A stretch of DNA of 26,772 bases, from assembly GCA_903837305.1 (NCBI GenBank), contig CAILUB010000009.1, forward strand, positions 1 to 26,772, written 5' to 3'. The translations under genes were made by a program, and so were the position numbers. This document shows, piece by piece, positions 1 to 6,334 of this stretch (the first letter of the stretch is position 1; the number at the start of each line of letters is the position of its first letter). This stretch comes from an uncultured Cytophagaceae bacterium (GTDB taxonomy: Bacteria > Bacteroidota > Bacteroidia > Cytophagales > Spirosomataceae). The notes below the pieces were generated by a model. It ran no database searches, was not told the DNA's origin, and saw only the letters and a list, made by a program, of their open reading frames with translations.

Positions 1-126
1 ACACCTTTAAATACACACTGGCTACAATTTCGGATACACTTAAATATCCTAACAGGAGAAAACGCCCATATCAATGAGTATAGGCAGCTTTTCCTAAGGT
101 AGAGTTAGTCCCGCTTGACCTTACGG

Positions 127-270
127 ATGACACAATCCCAAGTCGCCACTGCCGTAGGAGTTTCTCAAAGCGCCTACAATTACTGGGAATCTGGCAAACA
201 TTATCCGAACGCCACCAAAATTTACCTACTCATCCAAGTCCTGAAGATTCCTATTGAGGATGTATTCTAG
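127..270 (+). CDS. Short XRE-type helix-turn-helix protein or fragment
   Basis: This 47-residue ORF reads MTQSQVATAVGVSQSAYN followed by YWESGKHYPNATKIYLLI, a clear Cro/C1 (XRE) DNA-binding pattern: the TQ..VA..VGVSQS..N.WE.G...P core of helices 2 to 4, then a short C-terminus ending IEDVF. The family normally has about 12 to 15 more residues forming helix 1 before TQSQVA. Here the frame upstream reads SRLTLR and then meets stops at 106-108 and 100-102, so helix 1 is mostly missing. A TTG start at 115 would add four residues. The same frame is open again from 1 to 99. It is therefore either a very small regulator or the remains of a decayed one. The lipoprotein gene starts 27 bp downstream. 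The HTH assignment is firm; whether it is functional is doubtful. Confidence 0.5.
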   Translation: MTQSQVATAVGVSQSAYNYWESGKHYPNATKIYLLIQVLKIPIEDVF

Positions 271-284
271 GCCTAAAATTTTCT

Positions 285-292
285 TACCTTTG
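285..292 (+). promoter_or_regulatory. Candidate -7 element (TACCTTTG)
   Basis: TACCTTTG matches the Bacteroidota -7 consensus TAnnTTTG. It ends only 5 bases before the ATG at 298, so any transcript starting from it would have almost no leader. No good -33 TTG lies at the usual spacing. The motif is short and could occur by chance. Confidence 0.3.
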
Positions 293-297
293 GGGGG

Positions 298-837
298 ATG
301 ATTCGCCTCAGCATTTTCCTTCTTTTAACACTCATTGCGTGCACCCCCTCCCCGGAGCCGGCCACCCATTTCTATGATTGGAAAAAAGAGCTGAACCGCC
401 TTTCATCTTCCCCCCTTTCGGTAAAAAAGACCGTCATCCTTGATGGAACCACCGAAATAATTGATTCCGTTCAGATTGATTTAACTAAAGAATGGGCACT
501 CTTCCAGGAAGCAGATCTCAACAAACCGGCCTATGCCCTCAGCTACGAGGATCGCTCCACCCATGGCACCATACATTACGTGTTGAAAAAAGGAGAAGAC
601 CTTTCCGTTCGATCGTTTCAAATTGCACTAGACTCCTCTGGCAGACCTGCTGTAGTAGAATTTGTGATTTCCTCCGAAAATCTCATTTACTCGACATCTA
701 AAAAACTTTCCATGCGCCTAATCGCCGGCCATGTGGTTTCTTATACCATTTCAGGTACTCAAGCTTTGCGCTGGTTTTCTTCACCTACGAGGTATACGGT
801 TAGGGGGGAAGCACTTCATGCAGTCACTAATCGCTAG
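298..837 (+). CDS. Hypothetical lipoprotein
   Basis: The 179-residue protein starts MIRLSIFLLLTLIAC, a lipoprotein signal with lipobox LIAC and predicted lipidation at Cys15, followed by a Pro-rich stretch (TPSPEPA). The mature part of about 165 residues alternates charged and hydrophobic residues, as in a beta-rich periplasmic or outer-membrane-attached protein. No family or catalytic motif is recognised. The ATG at 298 is the only start that gives an intact signal peptide. The stop codon lies inside a small hairpin (823-841). The gene is followed by 340 bp of non-coding DNA, so it is probably transcribed alone. Lipidation is well supported; the function is unknown. Confidence 0.75.
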   Translation: MIRLSIFLLLTLIACTPSPEPATHFYDWKKELNRLSSSPLSVKKTVILDGTTEIIDSVQIDLTKEWALFQEADLNKPAYALSYEDRSTHGTIHYVLKKGEDLSVRSFQIALDSSGRPAVVEFVISSENLIYSTSKKLSMRLIAGHVVSYTISGTQALRWFSSPTRYTVRGEALHAVTNR

Positions 838-881
838 TGACCACTAGTCGTCACTGCGTGACTTAGTCGCTGCTTCGCAGC
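823..881. repeat. Three short hairpins in tandem
   Basis: Three perfect small inverted repeats follow each other: GTCACTA/TAGTGAC around a 5-base loop (823-841), GTCAC-TGC-GTGAC (850-862) and GCTGC-TTC-GCAGC (869-881). The second and third are each followed by the hexamer TTAGTC. The first includes the stop codon of the lipoprotein gene. There is no T-tract after them, so they do not look like ordinary intrinsic terminators. They may fold in the 3' end of the lipoprotein mRNA. Confidence 0.65.
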
Positions 882-893
882 TTAGTCCGAAGG

Positions 894-916
894 GAGATAA
901 GAGAGTAGAGAGAAAG
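894..916. repeat. Purine tract related to the tract at 22366-22415
   Basis: Read on the minus strand, this tract contains CTCTCTACTCT and ends TTATCTC. The tract at 22366-22415 contains the same CTCTCTACTCT followed by similar TACTCTCTCATC. Both tracts lie in non-coding DNA next to a small hairpin with a GCA/TGC loop. This suggests a dispersed element, but with only two copies visible it is a weak call. Confidence 0.4.
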
Positions 917-993
917 TGTTAATTACTATAGACTTTATCATTCACAATATGTCTCTAAGCACCTGAAACGCATTGTTGTTCAAATACCTTCAA

Positions 994-1058
994 GGTACTG
1001 TAAGGCGTTTTCAGGTATTGACACTATTTGTCAATACCTGAAAACGCCTTACAGTACC
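994..1058. repeat. Perfect inverted repeat, 30-bp arms, 5-base loop
   Basis: The left arm at 994-1023 begins GGTACTGTAAGGCG and ends GGTATTGACA. The right arm at 1029-1058 is its exact reverse complement, from TGTCAATACC to CAGTACC. The loop is CTATT (1024-1028). A slightly altered partial copy of the arm, ACCTGAAACGC, lies at 961-971. No poly-T follows either arm, so a standard terminator is unlikely. A perfect stem of this length between two genes points to a palindromic mobile or recombination unit, a structured RNA, or a recent inverted duplication. The sequence does not decide between these. Confidence 0.85.
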
Positions 1059-1177
1059 GAATGATTTATTTCACAACCCTGCCATTCTGAACAATCGGAG
1101 ACACTAGTGGGTTTAATCCAGCGTACGACAGAGAAAGCAAAACGCAAATACATCGAAATAATTCGTATTTTTAGGAC

Positions 1178-1909
1178 ATGATTTTACGGACCGAGAATTT
1201 AGTCAAGAAATACGGACAGCGAATAGTGAATGATCACATTTCGTATCAGGTGGCGCAAGGTGAGATTGTGGGATTATTAGGGCCAAATGGCGCCGGGAAA
1301 ACCACTTCCTTCTATATTGCAACAGGATTAGTTAAGCCGAATGAGGGGAAAGTGTATTTAGGAGATTTGGACGTAACAGACTTGCCTATGTACAAAAGGG
1401 CGAGATTAGGCATCGGATATTTAGCACAAGAGGCATCGGTTTTCAGAACATTAAGCGTGGAGGAAAACATCCAGGCGGTGTTAGAAATGACGGATTTGTC
1501 CAAAGCCGCGCAGAAAGAAAAAGTGGAAAGCCTTTTGGAAGAATTCTCTTTAACCCATGTACGGAAAAGTTTAGGCCAAGTGCTTTCAGGGGGCGAACGG
1601 AGAAGAACAGAGATCGCGAGAGCGCTAGCGGTAGATCCAAAATTCATCTTGTTAGATGAGCCATTCGCGGGGGTCGATCCCATCGCAGTGGAGGAAATTC
1701 AGACGATTGTGTCAAAATTGAAATATAGAAATATCGGAATCTTGATTACGGATCACAATGTGGATGAGACTTTGTCAATTACGGACAGGGCTTATTTACT
1801 TTTTGAAGGGAAGATTTTGAAGGCGGGTACGCCAAAAGAATTAGCGGACGACGAACAAGTTCGTCGACTTTATTTAGGTAAAAACTTTAAGTTGAGAGAA
1901 AACAAGTAG
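1178..1909 (+). CDS. lptB: LPS export ABC transporter ATP-binding protein LptB
   Basis: LptB is the cytoplasmic ATPase that works with LptFG to pull lipopolysaccharide from the inner membrane towards the outer membrane. All ABC ATPase motifs are present: Walker A GPNGAGKTT (35-43), Q-loop Gln84, signature LSGGE (136-140), Walker B FILLDE (156-161) and switch His193. The signature region LSGGERRRTEIARAL and the segment EPFAGVDPIAVEEIQ are characteristic of LptB rather than other ABC ATPases. The length of 243 residues is normal for the family. The stop is separated by one base from the start of the next gene, so the two are probably co-transcribed. It is likely a housekeeping gene at the edge of the polysaccharide locus. 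Confidence 0.95.
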   Translation: MILRTENLVKKYGQRIVNDHISYQVAQGEIVGLLGPNGAGKTTSFYIATGLVKPNEGKVYLGDLDVTDLPMYKRARLGIGYLAQEASVFRTLSVEENIQAVLEMTDLSKAAQKEKVESLLEEFSLTHVRKSLGQVLSGGERRRTEIARALAVDPKFILLDEPFAGVDPIAVEEIQTIVSKLKYRNIGILITDHNVDETLSITDRAYLLFEGKILKAGTPKELADDEQVRRLYLGKNFKLRENK

Positions 1910-1910
1910 G

Positions 1911-3038
1911 ATGAAAAAGGAGACGATTGCGGTACATGGGAGTCATTTAAAGGATGAAACGGCGGGGGCGATTGCTGCACCAGTGTTTTTGACCACGACT
2001 TTTGAACGGGCTTTGGATGGAACTTATCCGAAAGGCCACATGTATTCTCGCAACTCGAATCCGAACCGCATCGCACTCGAAAAGGGCCTGGCGGCCTTAG
2101 AAGGGGCGTCGCGAGGCTTCGCCTTCGGCTCAGGCCTCGCCGCCGTAAACGCAGTCTTCCAATGCCTTCAGTCCGGAGACCACATCTTAATGCCTGAAGT
2201 TGGCTATTATGCCTCTTATAAACTGGCGGAGGAAATTTTGGGACCTTGGGGTCTCGAAGTGACTCAGGTAGACATGACAGATTTAGCACAGGTCGAAAAG
2301 GCAGTACAAAAAAACACCAAACTGATCTGGGCAGAAACTCCTGCAAATCCGATGCTTTCGATCACAGACATCAAAGGACTCGCCACCATCGCAAAAAAAC
2401 ATGGCCTAAAATTAGGCGTAGATAATACCCTAGGAACTCCTGTTCTCCAAAACCCTATCGCCCTCGGCGCGGACATCGTCATGCACGCGACTACGAAGTA
2501 CATTGGCGGGCACTCCGATATTATGGGTGGAGCCGTACTTTTAAAGGATGATGACGATTGGGCAAAAAGAATTGAACGTGTTCAAATTTTGATGGGAGCA
2601 ACTCCAAATCCCTTAGACTGCTATTTGTTAGCGAGGGGTTTAAAGACCTTACCACTTAGAATGCGCGAGCATAGTGCAAACGCGTTGGAATTAGCGAAGC
2701 GCCTAGAAAAACACCCTAAAGTAGAAAAAGTACATTACCCAGGTTTGGAATCACATTCTCAACACGTCTTGGCCAAAGCACAAATGCCTCAGGGCTTCAG
2801 CGGCATGATTGCTTTGCAGGTGAAAACAGGAGAAACGGAAACTAGGGAGATGGCGGGTAAACTGCAAATATTCCAACAAGCCACCAGCCTTGGCGGCGTT
2901 GAATCGTTGGTGGAACACCGTAAATCTATTGAAGGTCCACAAAGCACAACACCAGGAAATCTGTTGCGTTTCTCGATCGGATTAGAACATTTGGATGATT
3001 TGTGGGCAGACTTAGAACAAGCCCTTAAAACGATTTAA
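1911..3038 (+). CDS. Cys/Met metabolism PLP-dependent enzyme (trans-sulfuration family)
   Basis: This 375-residue protein belongs to the cystathionine gamma-synthase/beta-lyase/gamma-lyase family of fold-type I PLP enzymes. Visible motifs are the phosphate-binding YSRNSNPN (45-52), a GSGLAA loop (73-78), Asp171 in GVDNT, which contacts the pyridine nitrogen, and the Schiff-base lysine Lys196 in ATTKYIGGHSD. The C-terminal SLGGVESLVEHR segment is also typical. Members act on cystathionine, O-acyl-homoserine, cysteine or methionine, and sequence inspection alone cannot separate these activities. It starts one base after lptB, so it is in the same operon. Its 3' end overlaps the converging PEGA gene by 4 bp. 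Confidence 0.9.
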   Translation: MKKETIAVHGSHLKDETAGAIAAPVFLTTTFERALDGTYPKGHMYSRNSNPNRIALEKGLAALEGASRGFAFGSGLAAVNAVFQCLQSGDHILMPEVGYYASYKLAEEILGPWGLEVTQVDMTDLAQVEKAVQKNTKLIWAETPANPMLSITDIKGLATIAKKHGLKLGVDNTLGTPVLQNPIALGADIVMHATTKYIGGHSDIMGGAVLLKDDDDWAKRIERVQILMGATPNPLDCYLLARGLKTLPLRMREHSANALELAKRLEKHPKVEKVHYPGLESHSQHVLAKAQMPQGFSGMIALQVKTGETETREMAGKLQIFQQATSLGGVESLVEHRKSIEGPQSTTPGNLLRFSIGLEHLDDLWADLEQALKTI

Positions 3039-3301
3039 AGTTCTTTCTCTAGTTTTACCTCGATTTCTTTATCAATTCCTTTTAATTCAACTCTCTGCCG
3101 CTTGTAGTTAGATTTTGAAATCGAAAGAAAATTATATTGCTTTTCGTCAATTTTTATTTCGATAGGGGATTTCCCTACAAAATATCCGTTTAATATAACT
3201 TCTGCGCCTGAAGGGTCCGTTTTAACTAATATCGTCTTTGTACCAGAAGGCGTAAATGAACTTAATAAACTGATTATTAAGACAATAGCGAAATTTTTCA
3301 T
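3035..3301 (-). CDS. Small PEGA-domain protein
   Basis: The 88-residue product has an N-terminal hydrophobic signal or anchor (MKNFAIVLIISLLSSFTPS) followed by one PEGA-type beta domain: VKTDPSGAEVILNG, then GKSPIEIKI and a lysine-rich strand ending EVKLEKEL. PEGA domains are small extracytoplasmic folds found in surface-associated proteins of many bacteria. The ATG at 3301 is preferred because it starts the signal sequence; an in-frame TTG 24 bases upstream would add an unlikely polar extension. A -7 motif lies upstream at 3323-3330. The role is unknown. It could belong to envelope biology like its neighbours, but nothing ties it to them directly. Confidence 0.75.
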   Translation of the reverse strand: MKNFAIVLIISLLSSFTPSGTKTILVKTDPSGAEVILNGYFVGKSPIEIKIDEKQYNFLSISKSNYKRQRVELKGIDKEIEVKLEKEL

Positions 3302-3309
3302 ATAGGCTC

Positions 3310-3330
3310 TTTGATTTAAAATCAAATATA
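3310..3330 (-). promoter_or_regulatory. -7 element overlapping a perfect 17-bp palindrome
   Basis: On the minus strand TATATTTG (3330-3323) fits the Bacteroidota -7 consensus, 21 bases before the ATG at 3301. It overlaps a perfect palindrome TTTGATTT-A-AAATCAAA (3310-3326) covering the expected transcription start. The palindrome could be an operator or a hairpin in the leader. No regulator is known. Confidence 0.45.
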
Positions 3331-3361
3331 CCTTATAATAAGCGAAACTATGTCCTGAAGG

Positions 3362-4888
3362 CTAAAAATATCGAGTTGCTGATAATTGAAGTTGCGTATT
3401 TAATTTGACGTTTTCCATTACCCATTGGTAATTTCTAATCAGGGCGAAATTCAATTTAGCGGAGAGTACGACTTGTTTCATTCGGCGTTGGTAATATCCT
3501 CCAAAATGTATGTCAACCCACTTCGATTCCCATGTTTTAAACGCGTCATAATAATAATCCATGTTGTGCGCATATCGCTCAATTGTAAATCCAGCGATAG
3601 TAGCAGGACGTACAAAGGCGACATCGAAAGTTTGAAGATTAGACCCTGGTCCTATTCCTGCGCCTAGCACTTGGCCCTCATTGGTATACCCATGACGGAC
3701 AAAATCGTGGCGATACCAAGGACCATTATTTCGAACTATTCTATCTGCTGTCATTTCCATGGCTGTGTTTTCTAAAGCTAAGCGAACATATTTACCAGGG
3801 GATTGCAAAAATACTTTGCGAATTCCATATAAATAGGCCCTTGAATGCTCTAAAGATAAATACCAATCAATTAAACTATTCTTATAATCATTCCAACCTA
3901 CTTCCCCATAAATCTCCAATTGCGAAGCAGGAAAGACCCATCGAGCTGAAACAGATGCCAATTGATCTCTACGTTTTCCATCCTCTAGAGGGACTCTTTT
4001 CTTCTCTAAAGGCAAGAAAAAAGGGAAAATGTCTGAAAAACCACTCCCTAGATCCGAAGTATAAAGATGAAAAGAACGGGAAACCCCTAGGAATAATCCG
4101 GGTATCCAGCGCGGCTGGTAATTCACTGTAATGGCAGTAAAATAGCGAGTCCCTGGCACGGGTTTTGGCTCTAAATAATTAATTCCATCCACCATGTATT
4201 CATTCGGATCAGGCTGAACACCTGAGCCCTCTAATCGACCTCCTACCCATTGAAATTCAAACGACCCTAAAAATGTTTTAAGCGGTTTAACACTATTAAA
4301 TGTGCCGTGTAAGAATCCTGGGGCATTATTTGACATCAATAACGAATTTCTAAAACCAGGACCCCACCAGAGATTCTCTGTTGAAATTCCGACAGAAACA
4401 GAGGGAGAGGAAAGCCGAAGGGCTGTTTGGCCTAAACGTAAACGGGTATAAGTGGAGGTTCCAAAACGTTCCGGAATATCCGTACTATTCCATAAGACTA
4501 TCATAGGCGCGCGCAAAGCCCCCTGCAAAGAAAAAGTCTCAAAATCTTTATTCTCTGCCACGACTAACTCCGGCTTTACTTGTAAACTCAAACCCTTGTA
4601 TTTGGTGAAAAAGCCCGCAGTAAAATAGGTTTGCAAGCCTCTCGCTGGAATCATGGCTCCATCATTCCAGCCCATGGGAACTAGAGAATTATAGGAAGTC
4701 AAGATAGTCATAGGCAGTATGCGGGGCTGAGTGGTGTCTGCTACAGGCCTAATAGTAAACGAATTACGAGCACCTGAAATCAATTGTTGATTGCGAAGGC
4801 GCTCTTCTGAATAATCTGGAAAGCCCACAGGAATTGTCTGGGCATAGATTTGTGCCGATAAAAAGAAAAAAAAGATCCGTTTTAGCAT
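3362..4888 (-). CDS. Wzi-family capsule assembly outer-membrane protein
   Basis: The 508-residue protein has a cleavable signal peptide (MLKRIFFFFLSAQIYAQ) and a body of alternating strands ending in aromatic ATRYF, as expected of an outer-membrane beta barrel. The Wzi hallmark ENLWWGPGFRNSLLMSNNAP is centred near residue 176. Escherichia coli Wzi is an outer-membrane lectin that helps retain group 1 capsule. An upstream in-frame TTG at 4894 is possible, but the ATG at 4888 is more likely and sits 3 bases after a -7 motif. Two paralogues follow at 7574 and 9205. The family call is strong; the exact glycan is unknown. Confidence 0.88.
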   Translation of the reverse strand: MLKRIFFFFLSAQIYAQTIPVGFPDYSEERLRNQQLISGARNSFTIRPVADTTQPRILPMTILTSYNSLVPMGWNDGAMIPARGLQTYFTAGFFTKYKGLSLQVKPELVVAENKDFETFSLQGALRAPMIVLWNSTDIPERFGTSTYTRLRLGQTALRLSSPSVSVGISTENLWWGPGFRNSLLMSNNAPGFLHGTFNSVKPLKTFLGSFEFQWVGGRLEGSGVQPDPNEYMVDGINYLEPKPVPGTRYFTAITVNYQPRWIPGLFLGVSRSFHLYTSDLGSGFSDIFPFFLPLEKKRVPLEDGKRRDQLASVSARWVFPASQLEIYGEVGWNDYKNSLIDWYLSLEHSRAYLYGIRKVFLQSPGKYVRLALENTAMEMTADRIVRNNGPWYRHDFVRHGYTNEGQVLGAGIGPGSNLQTFDVAFVRPATIAGFTIERYAHNMDYYYDAFKTWESKWVDIHFGGYYQRRMKQVVLSAKLNFALIRNYQWVMENVKLNTQLQLSATRYF

Positions 4889-4891
4889 GAA

Positions 4892-4899
4892 CAAATTTA
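4892..4899 (-). promoter_or_regulatory. Candidate -7 element abutting the wzi start
   Basis: On the minus strand TAAATTTG ends three bases (TTC) before the ATG at 4888. If the element spans about -11 to -4, transcription would begin at the A of the start codon and give a leaderless mRNA. A TTG is present 14 bases further upstream, closer than is usual. Confidence 0.4.
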
Positions 4900-4921
4900 G
4901 GGAGGATTAAGCGCAATGTTG

Positions 4922-4929
4922 TAAATTTG
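4922..4929 (+). promoter_or_regulatory. Candidate -7 element for the initiating glycosyltransferase
   Basis: TAAATTTG matches TAnnTTTG and lies 16 bases before the ATG at 4946, giving an expected leader of roughly 13 bases. It lies back to back with the -7 motif of the divergent wzi gene; the two are 22 bases apart. Confidence 0.45.
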
Positions 4930-4945
4930 AGCATTAAAGATTTTT

Positions 4946-6334
4946 ATGAACAAAAAGTCCAATCGTTTTGTGCTGATTCGCTATGTGAACGATGCCCTCG
5001 TAGTCATCGCGGCCTATACGTTGGCTGTTGGGGGCACAGGACATCTAGAGCAGTGGAATCCCGCTTTTGGATTGCTTTCTCTTGTCATCTGGTATTTTGT
5101 CTCTTCTTTTTCAAAGTTGTACGCAGACAGAAGATCGAATAAATATGCAGAGGAGATTATTTTCATCGTTTACCACCTGGTATTATTTACCATATTACTC
5201 AGCTCGAGTCTCTTCTTTTTGAAGCCTACTGGCGCTTATGACCTGCTCTTTTTCATCTATTTTATTGGAGGTAACTTCATTTTTGCCGTCACCACTAAAT
5301 ATATTTTACGAAAAAATCGCCACGCCGCATTCTACCAAGGGCGAATGGATGACGTGGTTTTATTGGTGGGTGCGACAGCGGCCGCGAAGAATTTTTTTGA
5401 TACAGTAGAGAAGTATTATTACTACGGTTACAAGGTAGAAGGCATCATCGATGACGAACTTAATAACATCCCTGGTTGCGATTACTTAGGTAAAATTAGC
5501 CAGCTAGACCTTATTCTAAAATCCCGGTATATTGACGAAGTGGTCATTGCGTTACCAACGGAGGATTATTCCACCATCCAACGCTGCATCAACATTTGCG
5601 ATTATTATAAGACTAAAGTCCGAATTCTACCTGATTTTAAGCAATATTCCACTTCAGCTGTCAGTATTCAAACGATTGGTCAATTACCCGTAGTGAACGT
5701 AGGGCGTTTGCCGCTAGACCGCTTGGAAAACCGTATTTTAAAACGCATTTTCGATGTGTGTTTTTCGATTTTGTTCTTCTGTACCTTCGGACTTATTTTG
5801 TTCCCATTGATAGCCTTACTGATCAAATTGACCTCCAAGGGACCTATTTTCTTTAGGCAAGAACGCTGGGGATTAAATAATGAGACCTTAATATGCTATA
5901 AATTCCGCACGATGGTCCAGGAAAGTGAGGACATAGATAAAGACGGGAATTACCGGCAGGCGCACAAAGATGATCCTCGGATTACGCGTATAGGGGCCTT
6001 CTTGCGCAAGACGAACTTGGATGAAATTCCGCAATTTTGGAATGTAATACTGGGTAATATGTCGGTGGTAGGACCTAGGCCGCACCCGACGCCATTGAAC
6101 ATCGAATCGATGAATACGGTCGATAATTACATGCTACGCCACATCGTATTGCCAGGAATTAGTGGCTGGGCTCAGGTAAACGGATGCAGGGGGGAGACGC
6201 GAACAACAGAGGATATGCAGGAACGCGTGGATTTTGATTTGAGTTATATTCACCGCTGGTCGTTTTGGTTAGATTGCCAAATCATCCTCCAGACCGTCAT
6301 TAACTTCTTCAGAGGCGACCAGAACGCATACTAA
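4946..6334 (+). CDS. Undecaprenyl-phosphate sugar-phosphate transferase (WcaJ-type initiating enzyme)
   Basis: This polyisoprenyl-phosphate hexose-1-phosphate transferase probably starts repeat-unit synthesis by moving a sugar phosphate to undecaprenyl phosphate at the inner membrane. The 462 residues show the full PglC/WcaJ/WbaP layout: four N-terminal membrane segments (about 10-125), a Rossmann-like CoA-binding-type domain (VLLVGATAAAKNF near 138), one hydrophobic segment (270-295) and the catalytic domain with KGPIFFRQER (298-307), KFRTM (319-323), the catalytic Asp-Glu pair in TNLDEIPQ (359-360) and VGPRPHP (375-381). The length fits the WcaJ class, but the sugar (glucose, galactose or other) cannot be read from the sequence. 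The 3' end overlaps the converging ligase-like gene by 4 bp. Confidence 0.92.
   Translation: MNKKSNRFVLIRYVNDALVVIAAYTLAVGGTGHLEQWNPAFGLLSLVIWYFVSSFSKLYADRRSNKYAEEIIFIVYHLVLFTILLSSSLFFLKPTGAYDLLFFIYFIGGNFIFAVTTKYILRKNRHAAFYQGRMDDVVLLVGATAAAKNFFDTVEKYYYYGYKVEGIIDDELNNIPGCDYLGKISQLDLILKSRYIDEVVIALPTEDYSTIQRCINICDYYKTKVRILPDFKQYSTSAVSIQTIGQLPVVNVGRLPLDRLENRILKRIFDVCFSILFFCTFGLILFPLIALLIKLTSKGPIFFRQERWGLNNETLICYKFRTMVQESEDIDKDGNYRQAHKDDPRITRIGAFLRKTNLDEIPQFWNVILGNMSVVGPRPHPTPLNIESMNTVDNYMLRHIVLPGISGWAQVNGCRGETRTTEDMQERVDFDLSYIHRWSFWLDCQIILQTVINFFRGDQNAY

Larger units (their letters stand above)
838..1177. other. 340-bp non-coding region rich in inverted repeats
   Basis: This stretch between the lipoprotein gene and lptB has no convincing gene. 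It holds the hairpin series ending at 881, a purine tract at 894-916 (GAGATAAGAGAGTAGAGAG followed by AAAG), an 11-base copy of part of the large inverted repeat at 961-971, and the perfect 65-bp inverted repeat at 994-1058. A TACCTT-C-AAGGTA mini-palindrome (985-997) runs into the left arm. The last 100 bp before lptB hold no clear TAnnTTTG motif; the closest is TATTTTTA just before the start codon. Confidence 0.7.

Noticed and set aside
994..1070. Intrinsic terminator for the lipoprotein gene or lptB-facing transcript
   Set aside because: No T-tract follows either side of the long stem, and its 30-bp arms are far longer than normal.
1106..1180. Small ORF beginning GTG and ending at the lptB start
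   Set aside because: Only about 24 codons, no recognised motif, and no promoter or start signal.
1312..1683. Antisense reading frame inside lptB, and similar long frames opposite other genes
   Set aside because: These lie opposite strongly conserved coding sequence and show no family pattern; they are by-products of codon use.
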